Source of the DNA: Gonocerus acuteangulatus | Taxonomy: Eukaryota > Arthropoda > Insecta > Hemiptera > Coreidae | Assembly (NCBI GenBank): GCA_946811695.1 | Contig: OX328124.1 | Span: 83,828,923-83,892,922, forward strand | Length of the DNA stretch: 64,000 nt | Direction: 5' to 3' | Part shown: piece after piece, positions 33,861 through 43,779 of the stretch | Layout: each line of letters opens with the position of its first letter | Position numbering within the stretch: position 1 is the stretch's first letter | The notes under the pieces: model-generated | Told to the model about the DNA's origin: nothing | Database searches by the model: none | The model's input: only the letters and a program-made list of their open reading frames with translations | Position numbers and translations under genes: made by a program

Positions 33861-34600
33861 TTTAATTGCTTGGAAAATTAACCAATAAGAGAATTAAAAT
33901 TATGAGATGTGACAATGGTAAGGAATATTTAAATAGTATGATTTATGCTTTTACAAAGAATAAGAGTACCTAAATTAATCCATGCCCTCATATATTCACA
34001 AATTAAAGGGAACTGCTGACCAATTTTTTAGAACAATTATGAATATATGTCATTGTTTACTGGCAGAATTTATTGTTGTAAAAAAGTTTTGGCCAAAAAT
34101 TGTTTGTGGAGCAACTTATTTGAAAAATCGCACTTTAGCTAAAACCATTGAGAATAAAACATCCTATAAAATATATTTGGAAAGAAACCAGATGTTTCTA
34201 AGTTACGTTTATATGGTAGTAAAGTTCTTCTTAAGAAACCAGAACAAATAACGACTTAAATGGGGTAAGAAGGTGAATATTTGCATTTTAATCCGTTATA
34301 GTGAAGCTTGGGAGTACTTTTGAATAATAAAATCATAGTCACTATGCATGTTGATGATGATTAGTTAATAGTTAGGTTAGTGGGAACTGATGAAAAATTT
34401 TAATGAAGAAAGGGAACCGGACTTGATTTATTTTTAGATGAAAGCCTTGGATAAATACAAATGTATAGTTTTAAACAAAATAATACTTGGGATTTAGTTG
34501 AAAATAAGAAAGTTGTAAATGCAAAATGTTGACCAGTTGGACATAGAGACTGCATTCTTAAATGGTAAAATCAATTCGGAAGTGTATATTTGAGGAGATT
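33861..34600 (+). pseudogene. Ty1/copia Pol relic inside the Helitron
   Basis: Broken frames read IMRCDNGKEYLNSMIYAF (integrase DNGGEY-type motif), FWPKIVCGATYLKNRTL (integrase FWAEA...YL.NR motif) and a TWDLVENKKVVNAK-like stretch. They end with DIETAFLNGKINSEVYI, the first reverse-transcriptase motif (QMDVKTAFLNG.L). The order integrase then RT is the copia gene order. Stops and frameshifts are frequent and LTRs were not recognised. It is homologous to 50140-51226. Confidence 0.8.
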
Positions 34601-34613
34601 GGTATCAAAGTTG

Positions 34614-34654
34614 GACAACTCCATTTTTTTTCAATTGAAAAAAATGGAGTTGTC
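34614..34654. repeat. 41-bp near-perfect palindrome
   Basis: GACAACTCCATTTTTTTTCA is mirrored by AAAAAATGGAGTTGTC around CAATTG, with one base of length difference. It interrupts the copia relic just after its RT motif. Confidence 0.75.
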
Positions 34655-35150
34655 TAACATTTGAGTCAAATGAATATATTGGAGACATGCTCAAAAACTC
34701 ATTGTGTAAAGAAACATTTGAGAAATTCAGAAATATGTTAAATTTGATATTTTATATTTCACATATTGTTCATACTTCCTGCCTTAGGGAGGAACATTTT
34801 TGTCGGTTATACAATTTATAATGTGAAGTGATGTACATCTTGCTGTTTGTGTATGTAATAAATTGATATGAACTTGACATGCTTTTATGAATCTCCCACA
34901 CTTTTACTACTTTTAAATAATTTCTTATCTCAACAATTTTAATTATAAAAAAGGTCAAAAGGCACATTTAATTTTAAAAAATATGGTAGTAATACCCATT
35001 ATGAATAACTCCTACAAGGAATCAATTACATTCTCTTCTAGATTTGTACCAAAAATATTTACTTTATTATCATAAATTATTCCTCCAAGCCCTCAATCTT
35101 AGAACCTTTAAAAAAATATGTTCCATTAAGGAGAAGGCAGCAACCATGGA

Positions 35151-36993
35151 GTTTTATATCATTTTTATTGTTTCATAACGTTTTGTCCATCGCAAGCCTA
35201 ACTTAATTTCACTTTTAATATTTAAATTTATATCATTTTAATTTGCTGTCATGGAATTGTCTTTAAACCATTTCCTTCTTATTAAAATGAATTCTTTCAT
35301 TTATCCCCCCCCCCAGGTCAATTGAATTTTCCATGCAATTTTCTATTAATCTAAATATGCCAAGCCCCTTTATTATTGACATATTTACACCCAGCAGTTT
35401 TATTATATTTTTATATCTGCTTTCTTTTGTCTGAGATATTTATATCCTCTGACTACTCCATTATTTAAATACGCTTGCAATTTGAGCACAATATTGTTGC
35501 AAAATCAAAAAAAAAAAAAAAAAAAAGGCCACGAGGACCCTTAATTCATTGTTGTCTATAGCTGCAACAAAAATATCTAAATTTGTTTTTCTTAGATACC
35601 CCTATTTCCTATGACAATAGGGCTATCCTTAAAGAAGAGCTCATAAACCTTAGGAATTGAAAGAGAAGCTTTAATATAACGGAAAATGTCAACAACAAAA
35701 TGTGAAAGTTTATTTGGAACAAAAAGTTTTTAATACTTTCCTTTTGGCTCAATTAACATAAATCCTGCATCAATTACTTTTTCAATCATAGAAAGAAAAA
35801 CCTTAGTTACAGATTATTACATGAAAAGGTATAGAACATAACATATTAATATTATAAGTAAAGATGGAATGGTTGGGATTCGGCTAAATAAACCTCAATA
35901 TGATTTTGTTTTAAAAAATCTATATTTCGGATGTTTTGGCTACTGATTGGTAGCCTTCGTCAGCTAAAATGACAAAAAAAGAAATTAATACAGAAACCAA
36001 AAAAAGTTTATAATTGTGATAGGTAACAGAACTAAAAATACAATTAAGATATAAAAGAACATATCGTCTTAAATTCTTAGAATGAGTAGAATGAAAAAGT
36101 AAATAGGTACAATAATTGATTTTAATAGTAATTAGTAACATTAATTGATTTTACAAAGAAATATGAAACTACATACCAATGACAAATATAGTAGCTAATA
36201 GTAACATTAATTAATTTTACAAAGAAATAAGATACTAACCTAGCTACTATATTTGTCATTGGTATGTAGTTTCATATTTCTTTGTAAAATCAATTAATGT
36301 TACTAATTACTATTAAAATCAATTATTGTACCTATTTACTTTTTCATTCTAAGAATTTAAGACGATATGTTCTTTTATAAGTTAATTGTATTTTTAGTTC
36401 TGTTACCTATCACAATTATAAACTTTTTTTGGTTTCTGTATTAATTTCTTTTTTTGTAATTTTAGCTGACGAAGGCTACCAATCAGTAGACAAAACGTCC
36501 GAAATATAGATTTTTTAAAACAAAATCATATTGAGGTTTATTTAGCCGAATCCCAACCATTCCATCTTTGCTTATCACCTCGACAGCTAACTATCTAATC
36601 ATCATTATTAATATTATATTTAAAAAAAACAAAAACAATACAAATAAAGAATAGTTTCAGTTATACTAGATTAAAACTTATAACTAAGTAAGAATGACCT
36701 TAATTAAATGCTTCATTTTGTTGCTGTTTTTTAATATATATTTATATATGGACCACACATTATTTTCTTTAAAAAATTATAAACACGTAGTTTGGTTAGG
36801 ATTTTCTTTAAAGTGGTACTACAATTACATGATTCCAGTATACTTTTTAAAATAAGGTTTAATTTATTTTCCACCCCACATTCAGTGAAAATTTGAAAAA
36901 ACAATTTTTTAACTGAGCTCTCAACTTATAAACTTACTTTCTCATAATTTGAACAAGTGTCATATAATCATTCATTTTAATATATAATATAAA
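35151..36993 (+). repeat. tandem duplication unit A
   Basis: Begins GTTTTATATCATTTTTATTG and ends TATAATATAAA. The adjacent unit 36994-38463 has the same start and end and is collinear. Unit A carries the foldback insertion at 35857-36605 and lacks the SINE-like segment of unit B. Confidence 0.9.
35857..36605. mobile_element. 749-bp foldback element with 13-bp TSD and empty site
   Basis: TATTAATATTATA at 35844-35856 recurs at 36606-36618. The paralogous unit B carries the same word once at about 38077-38089 with continuous flanks: an exact empty site. The insert consists of two inverted arms (about 35864-36197 and 36241-36574). Each holds the family box on the outer side: CTGACGAAGGCTACCAATCA, then AAAACGTCCGAAATAT. 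The right end reads GCTTATCACCTCGACAGCTA, shared with 11800-11915. No ORF of note. The TSD length and the absence of a transposase favour a retro-type (TPRT) origin. Confidence 0.88.
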
Positions 36994-37348
36994 GTTTTAT
37001 ATCATTTTTATTGTTTCATAACGTTTTGTCCATCGCAAGCCTAACTTAATTTCACTTTTAATATTTAAGTTTATATCATTTTAATTTGCTGTTATGGAAT
37101 TGTCTTTAAACCATTTCCTTCTTATTAAAATGAATTCTTTCATTTATCCCCCCCCCCAGGTGAATTGAATTTTCCATGCAATTTTCTATTAATCTAAATA
37201 TGCCAAGCCTCTTTATTATTGACATATTTACACCCAGCAGTTTTATTATATTTTTATATCTGCTTTCTTTTGTCTGAGATATTTATATCCTCTGACTACT
37301 CCATTATTTAAATACGCTTGCAATTTGAGCACAATATTGTTGCAAAAT

Positions 37349-37385
<37 letters not shown>

Positions 37386-38463
37386 CGAGGACCCTAAGTG
37401 GCAGATACTATAGAGGAATCTGATTCATGACTGTACAGCACACTAGGGAGATAGTGTGGTCAGTACTAAGCTCCAGCCGCCTGATTTTCCCCTAGGCTGC
37501 TTCGACACCTCAAGCCATTAGCACCCAGGGTATCCATTGGTAAATTTATTAAAGGCTGGGTTGACCTAGGGACTGCCAGTGAGGCCAAATTCAACCCAAG
37601 AACGAAGACATTAGAAGAAAAAATCTTTATTGTTTGCTCGAGATTCGATCTCAGGTGCTCCAGTTTATTAGTCCAGTGCTCTACCACTGAGCTAACCTCG
37701 ACCCCTCGCCAAATCAAATTAATCCCCCTTTAATTTATTTAGTATAAGTCCTTATTGAAATTCCCAAATAGCTTTAATTCATTGTTGTCTATAGCTGCAA
37801 CAAAAATATCTAAATTTGTTTTTCTTAGATACCCCTATTTCCTATGACAAAAGGGCTATCCTTAAAGAAGAGCTCATAAACCTTAAGATTTGAAAGAGAA
37901 GCTTTAATATAATGGAAAATGTCAACAACAAAATGTGAAAGTTTATTTGGAACAAAAAGTTTTTAATACTTTCCTTTTGGCTCAATTAACATAAATCCTG
38001 CATCAATTACTTTTTCAATCATAGAAAGAAAAACCTTAGTTACAGATTATTACATGAAAAGATATAGAACATAACATATTAATATTATATTTAAAAAAAC
38101 AAAAACAATACAAATAAAGAATAGTTTCAGTTATACTATATTAAAACTTATAACTAAGTAAGTATAACCTTAATTAAATGCTTCATTTTGTTGCTATTTT
38201 TTAATATATATTTATATATGGACCACACATTATTTTCTTTAAAAAATTATACACAGGTAGTTTGGTTAGGATTTTCTTTAAAGTGGTACTACAATTACAT
38301 GATTCCAGTATACTTTTTAAAATAAGGGTTAATTTATTTTCCACCCCACATTCAGTGAAAATTTGAAAAATAATTTTTTTAACTGAGCTCTCAACTTATA
38401 AACTTACTTTCTCATAATTTGAACAAGTGTCATATAATCATTCATTTTAATATATAATATAAA
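36994..38463 (+). repeat. tandem duplication unit B
   Basis: Second copy of the unit at 35151-36993. It lacks the foldback but contains the tRNA-like segment at 37383-37715. Sequence identity outside the insertions is very high by eye, so the duplication is recent. Confidence 0.9.
37383..37771 (-). mobile_element. tRNA-derived SINE-like segment, second family
   Basis: Minus strand from about 37712: GGTCGAGGTTAGCTCAGTGG (A box), TAGAGCACTGGACTAATAAA, then GAGATCGAATCTCGAGC (B-box region), followed by a unique body. Unit A of the duplication lacks this segment between GGACCC and TTAATTCATTG. Part of its right flank (CTCGCCAAATCAA, AATTCCCAAATA) is present in the relative at 52335-52385, so unit A probably lost it. 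Confidence 0.6.
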
Positions 38464-38585
38464 GTAGGAGTACCATGACATGCTGTTTAACACATATTTA
38501 ATATGAAACATGTGTAGCATGCCACACCCGGTAACACCTATTTAATATAAAGTAGGTGTAGCATGGCACACCGGGTAACAGCTAG
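38455..38585 (+). repeat. triplicated Helitron 3' terminus
   Basis: Three successive ~44-bp units share the frame AATATAAAGTAGG-GTA-CATG-CAC...GGTAACA. The first two end in CACATATTT and CACCTATTT, and only the last ends in the functional-looking CAGCTAG. Confidence 0.65.
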
Positions 38586-38807
38586 TATATATATATATAT
38601 GGATTTTGTTCAAATAATTTAATGTATTGAGAGATTTATTATAATTTAATGTATTGAGAGATTTATTATAAAGAATAAGGAAGGATTAACATTTCTTCTC
38701 ATACCCTATATTCCTTGTATGCTCGAATAAATCAGGGATAACATTTTCTTTCTTTTCTATGTTCTTAGATTATGACGTATATTTGTGATAAAATCGCCCA
38801 CTTCTCT

Positions 38808-38810
<3 letters not shown>

Positions 38811-38866
<56 letters not shown>
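38811..38866. repeat. (TA)n microsatellite
   Basis: Perfect TA repeat. Confidence 0.95.
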
Positions 38867-38869
<3 letters not shown>

Positions 38870-38870
<1 letters not shown>

Positions 38871-39641
38871 CAATTGTAATTTTAGACTAATAATATTTAG
38901 GGTTTTTCTATTCTAATTATATTTTATTTTTATATTAGTTATATTAAAATTCAAATACACTACCCGTGGTTTTTCTTCTTAATTCATGATTGTTGCCATT
39001 AGTAATGTACCTACATATAATGTATGTAAATCAAAATATCAATCAAAACTACTAAGAAAATTATTCAGGAAACCTACAAAATGTTTATGTTCCTTATTCC
39101 TCAAGCTTTTTTACTCATGATTTTTTCTTTCTTTTCTTTTTTATCATTGACTCATTCAGTATTTTTAAATATATAGTATAAAATCGGAATTAATTGGATT
39201 TTCTTTATGGACTTATTTGAACTTCTGGTTATAAAATATATGCCTCGCATGAATCATTTGGTCTTAACACGTAAGCCAGCCACGGAATTCATTGGAAGGT
39301 CGTTGATCTGAACGATACGTTTATAGTAAAGAAGGAAGTATCAAACCAACATTCTGACTAGAACTAAAATATTTTCATCATTTTTAGATCCTTCAATTGT
39401 TTTCTTTTGTGTTCGTGAATATTTTTTTATTGACATCTTGACCCGTTTTGAAATCCTTGGGGCTACTTTCTAATCATTTTACTAGTAACAATGACTAATG
39501 ATTATTATAATATTTTTAATTATAAATATCAAAATACATACTAAATTATTTTGTAAATCCACTGCTGTTGCTTATCTTTATATAAACAAAATGTTTACAA
39601 CAAAATCTGTTTTTCTGATTGTAATTTCTTAATATTTTCCA

Positions 39642-39686
<45 letters not shown>

Positions 39687-40938
39687 TGCAGCATTTGTGC
39701 CGTAGTTAGAACTTGTCTTAGACGAGAAGAGTTGAAAATCATTGTTAATTTAGCAAAAATCTGCTCAGAACAACGTGTAGAAATATTTAAATATACATAT
39801 ATATATATATATATATATAGCCTTTTTGGGTGTATCCGCTTTCACACTAATATATATAGGAAATGGCGAGTTAAAGTCGCCTGATTTCTTGTTCCACGAG
39901 GAAAATATCAGGTAGTACATTGAAACTATATTACAAATTACGAATATTGTTACATTGGTCACGAAGAAGGGTGCTATTGGTCCCCGCATTCGATGTTCTT
40001 AAAATAATAATAATAATTTATTATAGTATGTAATACATACTACGTATAATGGTTGAATACTGAGGCTTTTATAAACTTATAACAGCTTAGGGGGTGTCAT
40101 TCATTTTTTGTTGAGACGTTTCGCCTCACGCCTTTGTCAATCTATATAAAAATATGAAAAGATTATAGAAAATAAGACTAATAATAAATGATATATAGGT
40201 TAATTATTATAATAATAATATGTTACGTTGGAATCATAGCACAACCCTACTAAAAAACTTCCGTGTTCCACAATGGCAGGAATATTTGTAGGTCTGGCGG
40301 GAATCCGGTATGAGATATTAATTTTTAGTCCCTTGGATAGTTTATCAGTAAAAAAAAGAACACGGGAGTTTAAAACTTATTTAAATTTTAATATTTACCA
40401 CAATTGTCTCCTAAAAATAAAATATTACACGAAATTTCCTCATCAGCATATTTTTTTTCTTCTCGCACGAACTCTAGTCGTGACTAATTTGCTAAAAGCT
40501 GATTACAATAATACATTATATAAAATAAACATATACAAACCGAGCTAATGTCAAAATTCCATATAACTTATTAGAAGCCTTATCCATGTTTTCCTCGAGC
40601 AAGGAGAATGGATGAACAGGAAATTGGGAGAGCATATGAAGCCTCCAGTGATAAACGTAATTAAAATGGAATTGCACAACGTAAACTTGCTTATCAGAGG
40701 ACATTAGTGAATGACAGCTACCCGTGAACGCAACCTGTTATTAAGAGAATCACTATAATTTTCTAAATGGCATTGGTGTGTAATATGCCTTGTACCATCA
40801 ATTTTTTTAGGGAGATAGCTGAACGGAATTATATCAAGAATAGATAATTCATAATTCACTTTTAAGTAAACACTTTCCTATATTTATTACTAACGAGTAG
40901 ATTTATTTAAATAATGATGGAAGTATATTCAATTATTC
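38870..40938. other. AT-rich flank with TA repeats, no gene recognised
   Basis: TA runs at 39644-39682 and 39793-39822. Near 40100-40140 the minus strand reads GACAAAGGCGTGAGGCGAAA then CGTC, a weak GAAAC-box. The short ORF at 40273-40548 has no recognised domain. The sequence immediately left of the LINE TSD is the original target. Confidence 0.45.
39644..39682. repeat. (TA)n microsatellite
   Basis: Perfect TA repeat. Confidence 0.95.
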
Positions 40939-40939
40939 A

Positions 40940-40950
40940 TCTAATGAAGT
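40940..40950. repeat. target-site duplication, left copy
   Basis: TCTAATGAAGT, identical to 46320-46330. It defines the left boundary of the inverted LINE. Confidence 0.85.
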
Positions 40951-42279
40951 GGGTTTTAATGATTTTAAGGTTTGTGTCAGTTCGTTAAGTGTAAATGGTT
41001 CGTTAAGGGGGTGTTTGTATTTAGGTAAAATTGGTAAAGGCGTTTTCTCTATGGTCTGTTTATGATTTAGAAAGTCATTTCTGTAATTTCCGTCACTGGA
41101 GATAGTGGAGAAGTGGTTTCCTAAAATGTTACTAATAGACAGTATGTTTGTTTCAATATTATTGTTATGAAAAAGTCCTGTTACTGGTGAATTGTATTTT
41201 TTATGTTGAATTTTGTTAACCTTCGACCAAATATCCCGAATGGAAGAGAATTTATTTATACTACTGACATATTCAGTCCAACAAGTCTTTTTACTGCGTT
41301 TAACAACCCATTGAGCTTTTGCTTTCAATTTTTTATAATTTTGCAAAAGTTCGTCTGACGGATTTCTGCAGAATAGGCGTAGTGCCTTTTTCCGGTTTTT
41401 TATTGCCTCTCTGCATTCCTCATTCCACCAGGGTACTGGGCATTTTTTGTAATGGTTTGATGTCTTAGGTATACTCAATTCTGCTGCTTCTTTAATAATG
41501 TTCGTCATGTCTTCGACTGTTTGTAATCGTTTATGCCTGTTATTTATTTGTTCTAAAATATAATTTTGATAAGAGTCCCAGTTGGCTTTTTTTGTATTGT
41601 ATTTTGGAGGTGAGTTAAATAAAATGATAGGGGAAGAGTAATTGACTAATATTGGAAAATGGTCACTTCCATGAGAGTCTTGAGAGACAGCCCATGAAAA
41701 CCGCGAGAATACTGAAGCAGAAGCAGCAGAAACGTCTATGTGAGAAAGTAGTCCAGTCCTGGAGCATAAATGTGTTGGTTCGTTAGTGTTTAATGGTATC
41801 AAGTCAGTGTTATCAAAAATACTTTGTATGTGGTTACCTCTGTGGTTGGTGTTTGTAGCCCCCCACATTAAATTTTCTGCATTTACATCAGAGAGAAATA
41901 ATATAGGAGATGGTAATTGTGATATTAAGTCCGTGAGAGCATGTACGTCAATAGGTTCACCTGGTGGAAGGTATACAGAGCAGACAGTAAGTCGGAATGG
42001 GAGATATACTACTGCAGCGACTGCTTGGATTGTAGTAAGCAGTCTTAGGGGTTCGCTGTATATGTTATCCCTAACACAGACGGCAACACCACCACATGCT
42101 TTTAAGCCCAAGACGTAGTCATTTCGGTATATCGTAAAACCATGTATGCTGAAGTTTTTACCGTGTTTTAGGTGTGTTTCCTGTAGAGCAATAATGTGTA
42201 TGTCCGTGTCTTGCAACAACAACTTAAGTTCGCCAATTCGTCTATGCACGCCGTTTATATTCCATTGGAGAACTGACAT
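40951..42279 (-). CDS. LINE ORF2 N-terminal part: APE-type endonuclease (truncated)
   Basis: Starts MSVLQWNINGVHRR (the Asn motif of AP-like endonucleases). It continues with LQETHL (metal-binding Glu), YLPPGEP, SDVNAENLMWGATNTNHRG in the place of the usual GDFNAH block, and SDHFPI (catalytic His). A linker with KKCPVPWWNEECREAIKNRK follows. Homology stops at QTLKSLKP; the final TSLDE codons come from the duplicated target, not from the element. The enzyme nicks target DNA to prime reverse transcription. Here it is separated from its RT by inversion, so no full ORF2 can be made. ATG at 42279 lies about 145 bases after the ORF1 stop. Confidence 0.92.
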
Positions 42280-42423
42280 AATAAAATTTTGATATTAAAA
42301 ACTGAAACCAGTAGCTTTATTACCACGGGTAAATAAACTGACCGCAAGTAAATTTTATAAATCAGGATGTAAAATCTTATATGTACAATCATTATAATTA
42401 AGAGTATTAAACAAATATCCACT

Positions 42424-43689
42424 TTAACTGTCCTCATTGCTGAGGTTTGTTAGATTGTCCTTTTTTGCACTGACCTGTTTTCCTTTTTTGTTAGACATAT
42501 TCCTGGTTTCTATGTTTCCACCTTTGGGAGTTTCGATTTTCTCTTCCTTCACATTCTTCTTCTGTTTAGCATTTTCTTTTTCTTCACGACTCTTCACTAA
42601 AGTTTTTTCAAATTTAGTTACGAGGCACTCCAGATTTTTAAATACTTTTTCAAAAATCTTTTCATTCTGTTTTGAATGTTCCTCTAATTTTGTTTCGACG
42701 TACGACTGGCAGGTGTTTTCAGCAGCGGCGGACGGTAGAGTTTCAGTTAGAACCTTCTCTAAAGCCATTATTCTTTCTTCAAGTCTACTAAACATATCAG
42801 AAAGCTTGGTCAGCTGACTGCTTTCGTCCACGTTCTTGTTTACCGCAATAGCATATGACTTAGTGTTCAGAGCGAGCCTTCTTTTCTTTGCTTCATAGTA
42901 ACCTATTTTTTCTGTCACCATCATTTTTTTAATTTCGGTTTCTTCTTGGTATTTTGGGCAGGTTTTGTCTAATGAAGGATGATTACCTTTACAAAGAACG
43001 CACTTGACCTTTGAACATGGTCCGTCATGAGATTTTTCTGAGCACGTTTTACAGATAGCATCGTTTTTACAATTAGTCCTTAGATGCCCGATTTCGAAAC
43101 ATTTCCTACAGATCATCGGCTGCGGGATAAATGGGCGTAACGGAATGGATAGGTATCCGATGTATATATTGTCCGGAAGCTTAGGCGTATCAAAAGTAGC
43201 TACAAAAAGCGAGCTAGTTTTATAGGTTTCCCTTGAACCTAATCTTCTAATTGCTGATACTGACTGGGATTTAAGTTCTGAGACTATTTCATTTTCATGC
43301 AAGTTCTTTAGTTCCCTGCAGTAGAACACTCCCTGGCTTTTATTTAAGTTTTTGTGGGGAGCCACTGTTATTTTAAGATTGTTGAAATGGGTTTGCTTCA
43401 AAATCCTTGTAGCTACTGTTGTATTGGGAACATCTAAAAGTAAATCTCCGTGCTTTCTAAGTTTTTTTACTTTTATTTGCTTAGAAAAGGAAGATACCCA
43501 GCCGTGAATATGAAAAGGGTTTACGTTGTTGAACGATCTATTCTCCTCTTCTATATGCACGCTGATGAATCTTAGAGCTTGCGGGTTAACTTCTTCCTGA
43601 GTCTCAAACGACGATCGGCGTGTAGGCTGACAGCTTTTTCCGTCTTCTCTTATCATTTCGGCACTGTATTCACTCATTTTTGTTTTCAT
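42424..43689 (-). CDS. LINE ORF1 (gag-like RNA-binding protein)
   Basis: 421 residues, intact. The central part holds three clustered CCHC/CX2C-type knuckles: CRKCFEIGHLRTNC, CKTCSEKSHDGPC and CVLCKGNHPSLDKTC, typical of Jockey/I-group ORF1 proteins that coat the RNA. The preceding region (about residues 50-190) would be the RRM-like fold. The C-terminus is rich in Lys and Glu with coiled-coil potential (SDMFSRLEERIMALEKVLTE). The Met at 43689 opens the frame; about 90 bases of 5' UTR remain before the inversion junction. Confidence 0.9.
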   Translation of the reverse strand: MKTKMSEYSAEMIREDGKSCQPTRRSSFETQEEVNPQALRFISVHIEEENRSFNNVNPFHIHGWVSSFSKQIKVKKLRKHGDLLLDVPNTTVATRILKQTHFNNLKITVAPHKNLNKSQGVFYCRELKNLHENEIVSELKSQSVSAIRRLGSRETYKTSSLFVATFDTPKLPDNIYIGYLSIPLRPFIPQPMICRKCFEIGHLRTNCKNDAICKTCSEKSHDGPCSKVKCVLCKGNHPSLDKTCPKYQEETEIKKMMVTEKIGYYEAKKRRLALNTKSYAIAVNKNVDESSQLTKLSDMFSRLEERIMALEKVLTETLPSAAAENTCQSYVETKLEEHSKQNEKIFEKVFKNLECLVTKFEKTLVKSREEKENAKQKKNVKEEKIETPKGGNIETRNMSNKKGKQVSAKKDNLTNLSNEDS

Positions 43690-43779
43690 TAATATAGAAA
43701 CTTCTAGAATTGAAGAAAGAACTTAGCCGCGCTTGGTATTTGCACTAGCCGAAGGTCCACAAGAATAGCATGTATTTCC
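43690..43779 (-). other. LINE 5' UTR up to the inversion junction
   Basis: On the minus strand it contains CTTGTGGACCTTCGGCTAGT and CCAAGCGCGGCTAAG upstream of the ORF1 Met. The RT-frame homology on the plus strand begins around 43780, placing the junction at about 43770-43782. Confidence 0.6.

Larger units (their letters stand above)
32770..38585 (+). mobile_element. 5.8-kb Helitron with nested insertions
   Basis: 5' end TCTATATATATAAAAATCAC then GTGTCTGTCTG; 3' end CACACCGGGTAACAGCTAG. Both ends match the 399-bp copy at 18840-19238. A precedes and T follows, and TA repeats lie on both sides, consistent with insertion into a TA microsatellite. Inside are copia debris, a 1.5-1.8 kb tandem duplication, a foldback insertion and a tRNA-SINE-like segment. 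No Rep/helicase ORF was recognised, so it is non-autonomous or decayed. Pairing the two ends as a single element is inferred; they could belong to separate copies. Confidence 0.6.

Noticed and set aside
37640..37712. Functional tRNA gene on the minus strand
   Set aside because: A and B boxes are present but the arms do not pair into a full cloverleaf and it is embedded in a longer SINE-like body.
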